A stretch of DNA of 64,000 nucleotides from Betaproteobacteria bacterium (lineage in GTDB: Bacteria; Pseudomonadota; Gammaproteobacteria; Burkholderiales; Casimicrobiaceae): NCBI GenBank assembly GCA_013298145.1, contig JAAFJO010000001.1, forward strand, positions 1 through 64,000, read 5' to 3'. Shown here piece after piece: positions 28,303 through 37,965 of this stretch. The translations under genes were made by a program, and so were the position numbers. A model generated the notes under the pieces. The model made no database searches and was not told where the DNA came from. It saw only the letters and a list, made by a program, of their open reading frames with translations. Numbering within the stretch: position 1 is the first letter of the stretch; each line of letters begins with the position of its first letter.

Positions 28303-29529
28303 CGCGCGGGCGATTGCCAAGCGTCTAGCGAAGCGACCACGTGTAAATCAGCGTGAGGCATCACCTCCTTAAGCTCTACAGCGGGGTTGCGTTTAAGGAG
28401 CCCCGACCTACGTTCAATCAAGCGCTCTGCTCTCGAGGGTTTGACTCGCATGGCACACTTGTCAGGGTTATCTTGGTCATGTGTCGGTTTGTTGCCTATG
28501 TGAACCATTTCTAGTGCACACCGGCTAACGCTTAAAGGTATCGGACTCGAGTAAGGAGTATTTCTGCTCACGGATTTGTCGCGTCACTGCCGTTGCAGCG
28601 GGTACCTATGCGCAGCAGCATTTGACCATGATGAGTCGCAACGCGCGATGCGCCAACGACGCTCGATCGTTATGCGCAGCCACGGTTGCTACTTCTTGCG
28701 AGAGTTCACTCCGTACGGAGCTTATTGGTCGGCCCCTTGATCTCGATCGCTACCTGAAAGTAAAGGGGTGCGGATTCAGCAGAACTGCAAACTCCGCGAC
28801 GAGCGTAATACGACCATCGATCCTGGTGGTGAAACTCATCAGCAAAAAGTGCGTAACCAGTGACAACCAGCTAGGGCCTTCCACTAAGCGACAACCAGAA
28901 CCCACTACGAGCAGGCTTGCGGGGACCGACCGTCCTTCAGGGCCTTATTCTTCTCGAGACGATTACGCATTTCGACCCTGAGCGGATTCCGGAACGAATG
29001 GCTCACGCTCGTGGCTGTGCAGCACACGTTTTCTTGGAACTCATCAAATCGCTGGGAAAGTAGCCGCGCGGAAACACTCTCAGACGTAGGCCGCTAAACA
29101 CGTGTGTTGTCGTTTCTCGACAGTTACCGGCGGCGCTGGTTCGGGAGATGAGCCCGCGATATGCGTGGATTCGCGGTGAAGCGCTACCCATCAGAGGGGA
29201 ACCGAGATTTGCTGTAGAACAACATTCCCGTATTTTTCATTCAAGATGCAGTGAAATTTCCCGATCTCGTTCAGTCGGTAAAGATGGAGCCGGATCGAGT
29301 CTGTCCGCACGCCGCCAGCGCGAATGGCACGCTTTGGGACGACGCCCCTCTGATGCTCGAAACGATACACATGATCATGTGGGCAATGAGCGACAAAACG
29401 ACTTATCGCTCCCTCCGCGTGATGGAGGGTTTGGTGTGCATTAGTTCAGGCCTCTGGACCTACTGCCCTCATAGCGTAACGGGGTATTGTCCGAGGTCTC
29501 CCTCAATTTTCGGAGAGTATCGGCCACGA
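28303..29529. other. Gene-poor stretch
   Basis: I see no convincing gene here on either strand. The frames present lack family signatures, plausible starts or coding character. It adjoins a ruined transposase and may be decayed coding or mobile DNA. Confidence 0.5.
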
Positions 29530-30420
29530 GAAAGAGCGAATTCACGGAAGAGCAGATCATCAGTGCTATCAGGCAGGTCGAAGCGGACATGTCGCTGAAG
29601 GAGCTCTCCAGAACGTAAGGCTTTAGCGACGCGAGCTTCTACAAGTAGCGCTCGGGTACGGTGGGATGGGCGCCCTGAGGCCCAGCAGCTCAACGATCTC
29701 GAAGGCGATAACGCCGAGCCCAAAGGGCCGTTGGCGGAGGCGCCCTTGGACATTCACGCGTTAAAGACAGTCCTCGAAATCTCGAGACAAAGTAGTCACC
29801 CCACGGGACCGGCGCGAGGCGGCGTTTCAATTGGTGCTTGAATGACGCGCTTAGGAGCGTCGCACGTATGTCCCCGTGGGGATATCGCGAGGCGGCTACC
29901 GAAACCTCGCGCTGCCGAGTCCGTCAAGTCAACGTCTGAGTGCTCACATTATCGATTTCGCCCGCAAGCGCGGTCGAGCGGGCTACTGGACATAAAACCA
30001 CAATCTGTTGCACCCGCGATATGAGGGCTACGGTATTGCCATCAACGCGACGTACGTATATTGACCCTACCAAGACACCCAGCTTACGAGTCGCTACCGG
30101 AAGACACCGGAGCGCCCTGGTGAGTACGTGCCACTCATGGCGGCGAAGAATCTCAACGGCACTAGGCGTCGGGATTTCGTGAGCTAAAGCGTGTCCACAG
30201 TTAAGCGGATCAAATGTCTAACTGTGCAAGATGATTTCAGCCGTGATCGCGTACACGTCAGCGCCGACTTCGGTATCAATGCGCGCAACGTGACACAGCT
30301 GTTAGATGAAACAGCACAGTTTCGCGGCTACCCGACGACAATCAGTTAACGATACCGATTTTCGCGAGAATCCCGGTACGCGATTCACGGGGCAGGTAAC
30401 ACCTGCGTCCGTTAGCTGTA
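29530..30420 (+). pseudogene. Ruined IS3-family (IS407-like) transposase
   Basis: An OrfA-like start is readable (FTEEQIISAIRQVEADMSLKELSRT), then a stop, GFSDASFYK and more stops. Further on, the OrfB catalytic region appears in another frame: CLTVQDDFSRDRVHVSADFG followed by TQLLDETAQFRGYPTT, then a frame change near TDFRENPGTRFTG, which corresponds to the TDNGPEF motif. Multiple stops and frame changes make it a fossil. Its boundaries are approximate. Confidence 0.75.
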
Positions 30421-30508
30421 GACCCGCGACGATTTCGGGTAGACACGTTCAGGTGTCCTCCGACTTTCTGGTGCCCCGGATGAGTCCGCTGCAGAAGAAC
30501 GAAGTGCT

Positions 30509-30934
30509 TCAAGGTCGAGCACTATTTTCGATCAGGCGCGCCGCCGCCATACCCGCCGTGCTGGCGGCTGCCGTTAAAAACGTGCCCCACGCCATGTCGA
30601 TCATGGCTAGCCGCGGAGTCCACGCTCGAAGTGTGGCGAGATTGGTGAGGTCATATGCGCCGTAGGCGACCAACCCCAGTAGCGAACCGTATCCTATCGC
30701 GTACGCCAGAGGCGCTGATGACACGAGCGCGGGCCTTACCGCGAAAACATAAATTCCGACGACGTAAAACACGTAAAACAGTGCTGCTGGCACAACTCCG
30801 ATGTTTGGCCTGACCCAATCGCCCAACTCGGCGCGAAAGATTGGACCCATTGCAAACTTGAGCCATAGTAAGTCGAGTGTCAGCAGCGTAATTGCGATAC
30901 CGAGGATAGCCGAGACAATTGTGCTGGTGTGCAT
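30509..30934 (-). CDS. DUF2177 family membrane protein
   Basis: The protein is 141 residues with four hydrophobic segments. Family features include LLTLDLLWLKFAMGPIFR near the start, YVFYVVGIYVFAV, GSLLGLVAYGAYDLTNLATL and MAWGTFLTAAAS. DUF2177 proteins are small inner-membrane proteins of unknown function. It has no tight operon partner; the next gene on the strand (CRP/FNR type) starts upstream at 31840 and ends 117 bases before it, so the regulator may control it. Confidence 0.85.
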   Translation of the reverse strand: MHTSTIVSAILGIAITLLTLDLLWLKFAMGPIFRAELGDWVRPNIGVVPAALFYVFYVVGIYVFAVRPALVSSAPLAYAIGYGSLLGLVAYGAYDLTNLATLRAWTPRLAMIDMAWGTFLTAAASTAGMAAARLIENSARP

Positions 30935-31051
30935 CGATGTATGTAGTTTGTGAGATACGTTATCGTATTTCGATGCGTAATCGCCCGTATAGTTAGAGCG
31001 CTAGCTTCAAAGTCGGTCGCTTCCTACAGCGACGGCACGATATTGCAACCG

Positions 31052-31840
31052 TTAAATCAGCGGCATTTGCCGAGGGGGCTGTTCGTAGTATTCGGCAATT
31101 CGTTCAAGTGCGCGCGGATTCTCAATACGCAATTTTCCGTTGTCGCGCGTATAGAGCCCCAATTTTTTAAGCTGGCGTAACGATCTCTGAGTGTGAACAA
31201 GCGACAGCCCTAGCGCATCCGCGATGTGAGTTTGCGTAATCGGGCACTCGAACCACCCCTGCGAATCCACCAAACGCAGTTGGCGCATCCGTCGATACAG
31301 ATGAAGATAGAGCGCACCAATCCGCTCGGTTGCGGAACGTCTTCCAACGCTGAGCAAATTTTCATCGATGAGTGCTTCCTCTCGCGCAGCAATCCACGTC
31401 ACTCCGAATGCAAGGCGAGAATGTTGCCCGAACATGTCCCATAGCGTGTTGGGCTGGAAACTACATGTACTGAGCGACGTTAACGCCTCAACACCATGCA
31501 GTGATGCATCGCTGAATTGTTCTTGTAACCCAACGATATCGCCGGGCAATAAAAAATTGAGCACTTGCCGGCGTCCATCCGACAGAGTCTTAAAGCGAAA
31601 CGCCCAGCCGCTATAGATTGTGCGAATAAATTTTGCGCGCTCGTGCTCGTGCACGATCACATCGCCTCGTTCAAAGCACTCGCGCTCTCGACGTTGCCCT
31701 TCGATAAATTTCGCCTCTGCCGTATCTGCATTGCGAAACGCATCGAGTGCACGCAGTCGACATGATTTGCAACGATCGGGGGGCGCGACCTCGCCCGCAT
31801 CCGTGATCGAATTTTTTGTATTTACAACATCATTTGACAT
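31052..31840 (-). CDS. CRP/FNR family transcriptional regulator
   Basis: The protein is 262 residues. A cyclic-nucleotide-binding-type beta barrel (RTIYSGWAFRFKTLSDGRRQ, LNFLLPGDIVGLQ) is followed by a dimer helix and a Crp-type helix-turn-helix (ITQTHIADALGLSLVHTQRS). The N-terminal CKSC pair recalls FNR proteins, but the full four-Cys set of FNR is not clearly present, so oxygen sensing by Fe-S is uncertain. It is divergent from the BLUF gene (57 bases between starts), which suggests it regulates itself and that gene. Its effector is unknown. Confidence 0.88.
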   Translation of the reverse strand: MSNDVVNTKNSITDAGEVAPPDRCKSCRLRALDAFRNADTAEAKFIEGQRRERECFERGDVIVHEHERAKFIRTIYSGWAFRFKTLSDGRRQVLNFLLPGDIVGLQEQFSDASLHGVEALTSLSTCSFQPNTLWDMFGQHSRLAFGVTWIAAREEALIDENLLSVGRRSATERIGALYLHLYRRMRQLRLVDSQGWFECPITQTHIADALGLSLVHTQRSLRQLKKLGLYTRDNGKLRIENPRALERIAEYYEQPPRQMPLI

Positions 31841-31897
31841 AGCGCCCCCCAGTTTTCATCCCTATGCTCTCATCATCATTCGCAGCTGCGACCTATT

Positions 31898-32296
31898 TTG
31901 AGCCTATTAACTGAATTGATTTACATCAGCGAGCTTGCCCCGACCGCGCGATTGACGCAAGTAGCCGACGTTTTAAATCGAGCGCGCGCCAACAATCAGG
32001 TGTTACACGTCACGGGCATTCTCGTGTTCGATGGCTTGCGTTTTGTACAACATTTGGAGGGTGAGCAAAGTGTCGTCATGCAATTGTTCCGCCGTATACA
32101 ACAAGACACGCGCCACACGAACGTACGTTGGCTGCACGACTCGTTGATCGAGAACAGGCGATTCGATGCGTTCTTTTCAGGCTACTGGCATGACGATTCG
32201 CCCGACGGCGCGATCGCTAGTCTGCAAAACTATTCCGGTGTGGGCTTGCGCTCGGCACTTCATTCGCGCATTGGGTGCTTCGATCTGGTGAGTTAG
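31898..32296 (+). CDS. BLUF-domain blue-light sensor
   Basis: The protein is about 132 residues, almost all one BLUF domain. It shows the flavin-site Tyr in ELIYISELA, the Asn in RARANNQVLHVTGILVFDG and the Gln in RFVQHLEG that carry the photocycle. BLUF proteins bind FAD and signal blue light through a partner. There is no output domain, so it works in trans. The start is unusual: the frame opens with a TTG at 31898, and another TTG lies at 31916; neither has a clear ribosome binding site. It shares its upstream region with the CRP/FNR gene, which may be its partner. Confidence 0.8.
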   Translation: MSLLTELIYISELAPTARLTQVADVLNRARANNQVLHVTGILVFDGLRFVQHLEGEQSVVMQLFRRIQQDTRHTNVRWLHDSLIENRRFDAFFSGYWHDDSPDGAIASLQNYSGVGLRSALHSRIGCFDLVS

Positions 32297-33176
32297 GACG
32301 TGTTCGCAGTCTTTTGGTGAGGGCAGCGGGTCAGGTTTTCATGCGCGCGAAATTGATCCGTGAGAGCCGAAAGCCACCGTGGTGCATGCACGGAGCTTGG
32401 GCGACAAGATTGTCGCAAGCACTTCGCGACGACACCGCGCTCCGAAATCGCCACATGAGCGACGAACACGTCGAAGTTTTACGAAAATACAGCCTAACTG
32501 TTGCATACCCCCGGCGGCTCCGCGTAGCTTTCAGAGCCGTTAGGTCGGCATCTGCGCTGTACTTTCGCGTCGCTCGAACGGGGGAGAGACCATCCCGCCC
32601 TTAGCAGCACTTACCGCAGCCGCCAGATTTTCAAGGCGCCTCTCGACAAATTCGTATGAACACGCTCTGGAGCGCGAATGCGCCCTCGTTCGTATTTACT
32701 ATGTTAGGACGACAGTATCGCGCGCACCTGTCCTACAGGTTTTACGAACAGCCGCAGAATGATTGACGCATGGAATTTGTATCGAATCTCCCCGCGAGTC
32801 GCGCTAAACGTGCGCCACAAAGTTGTTTCCATGTACTGTGCCAGCACATGCAAATGATGCGTCGCGTGCGATGGACAGGATCTATGGCTTTACTCGCAAT
32901 CGCGTGTACGTTGTTACCGGGAGGAATGTTGCTCAGTCCGTTGCTAGCGCAACAAATGAGAGCTCGACTACGACCGAATGGCAGCGAGAAAAGCCTGCAA
33001 GAATCGTTGGGAGGGAGTAACTCAACTCAAAAAGTTTCAACATCAGCAGATTCGGTCGCTCACGAAGGCGATTAGGCGCAAGGTGTCGGCGCCGTCCTAC
33101 AGAAAGGAGAAGTCTGTTGCAATATGCTCATTCTGAAAGTTGCGCTGTTTTAGGCAACTCCGTATTTAAATTTCCA
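32297..33176. other. Non-coding or decayed stretch
   Basis: No gene is supported on either strand between the BLUF gene and the response regulator. Short frames exist but lack starts with ribosome sites or family features. The promoter of the response-regulator gene must lie near its right end. Confidence 0.5.
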
Positions 33177-33542
33177 ATGACGCGCGTATTTTTAGTTGAA
33201 GATAGTCCGATCATTCGACAAAACCTGGCCGAAACGCTTGCAGAGCTAGCTAATTGCCAGGTGGTCGGATGCGCAGATTCAGAAACCGACGCGAAGGCGT
33301 GGCTCGCCGAAAACGAAGATCGTTGGGATGTGGCGATTGTCGACATATTCCTCAAGCGCGGCACTGGGTTGCCGGTACTAGCAGCGATGAACACACGGAG
33401 CGCACTGCAGCGCGTGGTTGTGCTTTCCAATTACGCATCGCCTGAGCTGCGTGCTGCGGCGTTGAAGTTGGGCGCGGATCGCGTGTTCGACAAATCGACT
33501 GACATCGATGCGCTAGTTGAGTTCTGCAAGTCGCCCGTTTGA
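33177..33542 (+). CDS. Single-domain response regulator
   Basis: The protein is 121 residues and a receiver domain only: VFLVEDSPIIRQNL (acidic pocket), phosphoacceptor Asp in VAIVDIFLKRGTG, conserved Ser in VVVLSNYAS and Lys in RVFDKSTD. There is no output domain, so it acts by protein contact or as a phosphate sink. I chose the ATG at 33177; a longer frame to 33117 has no family similarity. It is close to the NarL-type regulator and the histidine kinase on this stretch and probably belongs to the same pathway. Confidence 0.88.
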   Translation: MTRVFLVEDSPIIRQNLAETLAELANCQVVGCADSETDAKAWLAENEDRWDVAIVDIFLKRGTGLPVLAAMNTRSALQRVVVLSNYASPELRAAALKLGADRVFDKSTDIDALVEFCKSPV

Positions 33543-33623
33543 TGAGCAAATACTCGCAGCTACGGCCTGACATGGTTTGAAAACTGGAAGCTCGCGACAC
33601 GTCAACTCGGGCAACGAAGCGAG

Positions 33624-34262
33624 TCAATCTAACAGACCGTTCTTCATTGCGTAATAGGTTAAGTCGCTGTTCGATTGCAACGTCAATTTCTCCATGATTC
33701 GGGTTCGATAAGTGCTAACCGTTTTTACGCTTAACGACAAATCTTTAGCGATATCGCCGACTGTTTCGCCTTTTGCAAGGCGGATGAACACTTGAAACTC
33801 GCGCTCAGAAAGTCGCTCGTGCGGGAGACACTCATCGTTACGGCTAAGTTGCTGCGCGAGCAGTTCGGCAACCTCGGCAGAGATATAGCGATGACCATTA
33901 GCGACTTTGCGGAGTGCAACAATGATTTCGGCCGGATCGCATTGCTTATTCAAGTACCCGGAAGCACCTTGGCGAATCAAATTTACGGCGTAATGTTCTT
34001 CCGGATATCCGCTCAAAATGATGATGCCGACGTCAGGCGCTTTCGCACGAATCATGGCCAACGCGTCGATACCACTCTGACCCGGCATCGAAATGTCCAT
34101 CAACAGCACATCCAGTTCATGCTGGCGCACCATATCGATGGCCTCGCGTCCGTTCGACGCCTCCGCTATCACTTTCAAATCCGATTGTTCTTCGATGAAC
34201 GCGCGCAGTCCAGTTCGCAAAATGGCGTGATCGTCAACAAGGCCAATTCGGGTAACCAACAT
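33624..34262 (-). CDS. NarL/FixJ-type response regulator
   Basis: The protein is 212 residues. The receiver domain has IGLVDDHAILRTGL, phosphoacceptor Asp in VLLMDISMPGQSG and IILSGYPEE. The LuxR-type helix-turn-helix has LSEREFQVFIRLAKGE and DLSLSVKTVSTYRTRIMEKL. It is divergent from the kinase gene, with 106 bases between the two starts, so the pair is probably co-controlled. Target genes are unknown; the stress-type membrane gene cluster downstream of the kinase is a candidate. Confidence 0.92.
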   Translation of the reverse strand: MLVTRIGLVDDHAILRTGLRAFIEEQSDLKVIAEASNGREAIDMVRQHELDVLLMDISMPGQSGIDALAMIRAKAPDVGIIILSGYPEEHYAVNLIRQGASGYLNKQCDPAEIIVALRKVANGHRYISAEVAELLAQQLSRNDECLPHERLSEREFQVFIRLAKGETVGDIAKDLSLSVKTVSTYRTRIMEKLTLQSNSDLTYYAMKNGLLD

Positions 34263-34368
34263 AGCTAGCTCTCAAGGGTAGTTTGGCATCGAATGAGTGT
34301 AACGCGGGCGATCCCCACTTCTCAGGACTGTAACCATCTCGATAAGTTCGGTTGATAGCGATGATTCA

Positions 34369-35754
34369 ATGAAACTTGTAAACAAACTCTTCAGTGGTTC
34401 GACCGGAACGATAGCGTTGATACTCGCAATCGCCGGAGCCGTCGCGCTTATCGCCATCAATGAATACGGATTCCGAAGTTCAACTGCTTCACTCAACGAA
34501 ATTGATCGTGTGCAAGAGCGTCGGGGGCTTGTTAACCGTCTACTGCAGTTGATGCTCGATGCTGAAACTGGGCAGCGTGGGTACCTCATTACAGGTAACC
34601 CGTCGTACCTGACGCCTTACCGCGAGTCGGTCGATCAACTTAGCGCCGTCTTGGACTCGCTTCGGAACAGCTACATGCGCGACCCCGTTGCAATGTCGAA
34701 GTTCGCGCAGTTGTCTCGCGCAACCTCGCGCAAACTTGCCGAGCTAGATGTCACTATCAAGATCAAGGAAGCCAATCCGGGCAATCCCAACTGGCAAGCG
34801 GTTGTTGGCACTGATCTAGGCAAGCAATACATGGAGGAAATTCGCCATGCGGCCACGCAATTGGTGAATGCGGCGAGCGTGGACCTGGAATCTGGTCTGC
34901 ATAGGGTTGAGTCAAGCTTGCAAATTTCCCGCGTGGGTATCGCTCTCGTTGTTGCGCTCGCGCTACTCGCTTTTCAGCTATATCTGCGCAGATCAAAGGA
35001 ATTGAACGAGGCATCGGATCGAGAAAAGCGCATGCTCTCAGACGACAAAATCCGTCTCGAGTCGATGGTAAGCGAGCGTACCGCTCGCTTAACAGCGCTC
35101 GCAAATCACCTGCAGCAAATTCAGGAGCAAGAGCGCGAGAGACTGGCGCGTGAATTGCATGACGAATTGGGCTCGTTGTTAACTGCGGCAAAACTGGATG
35201 TGGCGCGCGCGCGATCCCGGCTCCCGGAGGGGTCTAAAGAAGCTTTTGAGCGAATGCAGCATTTGACAGAAACTCTCAATGCAGGCATTGCTTTGAAGCG
35301 CCGTATCATCGAGGACTTGCGACCGTCAACGCTGGCCAAACTTGGGCTCTTGCCCGCGCTTGAAGTGCTCTGCCGGGAGTTTCAAGAGCGTGCCAACGTG
35401 ACTGTCGTTACAGAACTCGAGCACGTGACGTTGAATGACGATACCGCGCTCACTGTATATCGAGTCGTGCAGGAGTCAATGACCAATGTCGCGAAGTATG
35501 CGAGTGCGACTGAGGTTACGGTGACGCTAAAGAACTACTCAAACTTTGCCGAACTTAGCGTTAGCGACAACGGCAAAGGATTCGACGTCGCGTCGCGTTC
35601 AAACGCCAGCTATGGCATACCAGGATTGCGTCACCGCGTGGAGGCTCTGCAAGGCTCGTACAAGATCGAGTCCGAAATCGGCAAAGGGACGGACATTAAC
35701 GTTATCGTTCCCACCACTTGCCCTGTAGTCATCGACGCAAAAGCGCTCGACTAG
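34369..35754 (+). CDS. CHASE3-type sensor histidine kinase
   Basis: The protein is 461 residues. A membrane segment (TIALILAIAGAVALIAI) is followed by a CHASE3 periplasmic domain (LMLDAETGQRGYLITGNPSYL), a second membrane segment (ISRVGIALVVALALLAFQLYL), a coiled coil, HisKA_3 with the phospho-His in RERLARELHDELGSLL, and an HATPase with SVSDNGKGFD and YGIPGLRHRVEALQG. This class phosphorylates NarL-type regulators, one of which is encoded divergently. CHASE3 ligands are mostly unknown. Confidence 0.92.
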   Translation: MKLVNKLFSGSTGTIALILAIAGAVALIAINEYGFRSSTASLNEIDRVQERRGLVNRLLQLMLDAETGQRGYLITGNPSYLTPYRESVDQLSAVLDSLRNSYMRDPVAMSKFAQLSRATSRKLAELDVTIKIKEANPGNPNWQAVVGTDLGKQYMEEIRHAATQLVNAASVDLESGLHRVESSLQISRVGIALVVALALLAFQLYLRRSKELNEASDREKRMLSDDKIRLESMVSERTARLTALANHLQQIQEQERERLARELHDELGSLLTAAKLDVARARSRLPEGSKEAFERMQHLTETLNAGIALKRRIIEDLRPSTLAKLGLLPALEVLCREFQERANVTVVTELEHVTLNDDTALTVYRVVQESMTNVAKYASATEVTVTLKNYSNFAELSVSDNGKGFDVASRSNASYGIPGLRHRVEALQGSYKIESEIGKGTDINVIVPTTCPVVIDAKALD

Positions 35755-36055
35755 ACGTAACTGCGAATCCTCGATTAGAGAGGGGGCACAACGGCTCCGT
35801 GAACAAGAATGCGCGCAAGGATGCGCGCAAGGAGCATTCATGTGTTCGGTGAGTGTGACCGGCCACTGCACGTAATCCATTGACGCCGCATGCGGCTACC
35901 ACGAGAGCGGTTTTTTCTTCTAGTAGGACAGCGCTTACTCCACATCGGCAGTGGCCTACGCATTAATGCGTAGACCACCGATGCTTGAGCGTTCGAGCGA
36001 CGCCTATGATTCTTCCATCGCGGTTAATTGTCGCCGCACTACTTGGAGAAATCTC

Positions 36056-36220
36056 ATGTTGCATTACGCAGTCATCTTTCTGGTGGTGGCACTCATCGCC
36101 GCTGTTTTTGGGTTTGGCGGGATTGCCGCTGGTGCTGTTGAAATCGCCAAAATTTTGTTCTTTATCTTCGCGATCATGGCAGTTGTGACCTTCATCGTTA
36201 GCCTTGTACGTAAGTCTTAG
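36056..36220 (+). CDS. DUF1328 small membrane protein (YtjA-like)
   Basis: The protein is 54 residues with two hydrophobic helices: [20 protein letters not shown] and [20 protein letters not shown], the standard DUF1328 pattern. The ATG at 36056 follows GGAGAA at a good distance; the longer frame upstream has no similarity. Function is unknown, but the family is often induced by stress. It heads a run of small membrane and cell-envelope genes on the same strand. Confidence 0.88.
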   Translation: MLHYAVIFLVVALIAAVFGFGGIAAGAVEIAKILFFIFAIMAVVTFIVSLVRKS

Positions 36221-36277
36221 TGGCATCAGATCGTACTCTTTCTTCCTCTTTTCGTTTACTTCCAAAGGAAACACATC

Positions 36278-36682
36278 ATGAATAAATCGATTCAACAAGC
36301 CGCGAATACGATTGATAAGTCGATCAATTCGGCGGTCAACACTGCAGTCGATTATGCCGATGACGCAGTAAATAAGACGTACGACGCCGCACAACGCGTG
36401 ATCGATAGCGCCAGCGAAAAAGCTTCCCACTTAAGGTCGGAAGCCAAACCTGTCGTTGAAAATCTGCTGGAAAACGGTCGTGACGTCGCCCATCGCGCGG
36501 TGGATACAGCGAAAGATTTGGGCGTGCGCGCTAAGTCGCAGGCACTTCGGGCGGTTGAACGTTGTGAGGGCTACGTTAGTGAGCAACCATTGAAATCCGT
36601 TGCGATTGCCGCTGGCGTGGGCGCAGCCGTAGCCGCATTGATTTTGGTCGCCCGCGCGCGCCGCTCACACATCCGCTACTAA
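36278..36682 (+). CDS. YqjD/ElaB-like (DUF883-type) protein
   Basis: The protein is 134 residues. A long amphipathic helix region (AVNTAVDYADDAVNKTYDAA, repeated Ala/Asp heptads) ends in a C-terminal membrane helix VAIAAGVGAAVAALILVA with an RARRS tail. That is the layout of YqjD/ElaB, which bind ribosomes at the inner membrane in stationary phase. A Cys in AVERCEGYVSEQP precedes the helix. AAAGGAAAC stands before the start. It lies directly before a YqjE-like gene, as in other proteobacteria. Confidence 0.75.
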   Translation: MNKSIQQAANTIDKSINSAVNTAVDYADDAVNKTYDAAQRVIDSASEKASHLRSEAKPVVENLLENGRDVAHRAVDTAKDLGVRAKSQALRAVERCEGYVSEQPLKSVAIAAGVGAAVAALILVARARRSHIRY

Positions 36683-36711
36683 CCAACCGCTTGAGCACCA
36701 GGGAGCATTTC

Positions 36712-37089
36712 ATGTGGAGCGCGTTGTTGCAACTTGTCACCCAGCGGCCTGAGCTGTTGGTTCGGCATGTAAGTGGATATACAGAGATTGCACAGTCGGA
36801 GCTACGCATGTTGCGAAGTTTTTGGCTGCGCCGCGCGCTCTTTGGCCTCATCAGTGTCCTGCTCTTTGTTGTGACATTAGCGGTTGCAGCAGTAGCCGCG
36901 ACGTTAGTTGCCGGAGGCATTGCGACAGCAAGCTGGGCGTTACTCGCACCTGCGCTTGCGGTACTCGTTCTTGCGACTGTATGCGGGCTTATTGCGCTCA
37001 GTGTCAAACCTACTTTGATCTACCCCTCGACGCTCGACATGCTTCGTAAGGATTTAGATTTGCTATCTGAAATTGGAGCAGGTTCATGA
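36712..37089 (+). CDS. YqjE-like membrane protein (phage holin family)
   Basis: The protein is 125 residues. A soluble N-terminal part (YTEIAQSELRMLRSFWLRRA) is followed by two membrane helices (LFGLISVLLFVVTLAVAAVA and LLAPALAVLVLATVCGLIAL). YqjE proteins are usually named holin III family, but they are chromosomal and stress-linked. I chose ATG 36712, six bases after GGGAG; the frame opens earlier with a TTG at 36691. Its stop overlaps the next start. Confidence 0.75.
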   Translation: MWSALLQLVTQRPELLVRHVSGYTEIAQSELRMLRSFWLRRALFGLISVLLFVVTLAVAAVAATLVAGGIATASWALLAPALAVLVLATVCGLIALSVKPTLIYPSTLDMLRKDLDLLSEIGAGS

Positions 37090-37538
37090 CGATATCGACA
37101 ACTCGTTCGCAAGCGGATAAAGGAGATCAGTTGCCCATCGACATAACCCGTGCAGAAATTCGCAGTTTTTTGCGCGGTGAAGCGACCCATGGTGACTCTG
37201 ATCCGCGCGCCACGTCCACCTTCGCGGAATCAATGCCTACATCACTGGGCAGCGTAGTCCTGGATACGCTGAAACGAATTGCTGCGGAACACCCCGTCGC
37301 GATCGTGGCGGAAGCAACGGCACCTGTTGTGCGCGAACAAATCCGTGCGCATCCTTGGAAGGCATTAGCAATAGGCGCTGCTGCCGGCGCGGTTCTCGTG
37401 GCGGCGCGTCCCTGGCGGCGACTTTTACTCGGTTCGGTTATTGCCGGTGCCGTGCAGCCTGCAGCCATCAAGTCAATGGTGGCGCAGGGGCTTAATCGTT
37501 TCGCTGATCATGCTGGACGCGGACAGCGTCTTTACTAA
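37086..37538 (+). CDS. Hypothetical membrane-associated protein of the YqjD-YqjE cluster
   Basis: The protein is 150 residues. It has a polar N-terminal half, then HPVAIVAEATAPVVREQIRA and a short hydrophobic, Ala/Gly-rich segment (ALAIGAAAGAVLVAARPW). The start overlaps the stop of the YqjE-like gene by 4 bases. The position is that of YqjK in other genomes, but the sequence is not recognisably YqjK. It probably contacts the membrane together with its neighbours. Confidence 0.65.
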   Translation: MTISTTRSQADKGDQLPIDITRAEIRSFLRGEATHGDSDPRATSTFAESMPTSLGSVVLDTLKRIAAEHPVAIVAEATAPVVREQIRAHPWKALAIGAAAGAVLVAARPWRRLLLGSVIAGAVQPAAIKSMVAQGLNRFADHAGRGQRLY

Positions 37539-37568
37539 CTAAGTATTTACTTCACGTAGGAGACTGTT

Positions 37569-37886
37569 ATGAAAAAAATTGCAAAGGTTGTTTTGACGTC
37601 GGTTAGCTTGGGCATCATTGCTCTCAGTTCGGGCTGTGCTGTCGTGCGCGAGCAGCAAACTGTTGGCACGTACATCGACGATGCAACGATCACAACGCAG
37701 ATCAAATCGCGAATGGCGGCTGATCCCGTTACCAACGCGATCGCCATTAGCGTCGAAACGCTGAAGGGTGAAGTTCAGCTTTCCGGTTTCGCGAAAAATG
37801 CTTCTGAAAAAAGCCGTGCAGAAGTTATCGCTCGCGACGTTAACGGCGTGAAACGTGTTCGCAACGACATTGTTGTTCGCCCATAA
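37569..37886 (+). CDS. BON-domain lipoprotein (OsmY-like)
   Basis: The protein is 105 residues. A lipoprotein signal peptide ends in LSSGC, so the mature protein starts at that Cys. It is followed by one BON domain: DDATITTQIKSRMAADP, VETLKGEVQLSGFAKNASEK and GVKRVRNDIVV. BON proteins bind envelope membranes and support tolerance to osmotic stress. A good AGGAGAC-type site precedes the start. It closes the run of stress-type genes before a strong terminator. Confidence 0.88.
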   Translation: MKKIAKVVLTSVSLGIIALSSGCAVVREQQTVGTYIDDATITTQIKSRMAADPVTNAIAISVETLKGEVQLSGFAKNASEKSRAEVIARDVNGVKRVRNDIVVRP

Positions 37887-37923
37887 TCCTAGCTACGCGC
37901 TTACTTAGCGCGGTACGACTTTG

Positions 37924-37965
37924 CACAACGCCCAAGTATCGCCCGATGCTTGGGCGTTGTGTTTT
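37924..37965 (+). terminator. Rho-independent terminator of the stress-gene run
   Basis: The 13-bp arms CACAACGCCCAAG / CTTGGGCGTTGTG have a 12-base loop and are followed by TTTT, 38 bases after the BON gene. Confidence 0.85.

Noticed and set aside
32770..33075. Short plus-strand frame with a hydrophobic segment before the response regulator
   Set aside because: No ribosome site, family likeness or conserved partner; it looks like chance.
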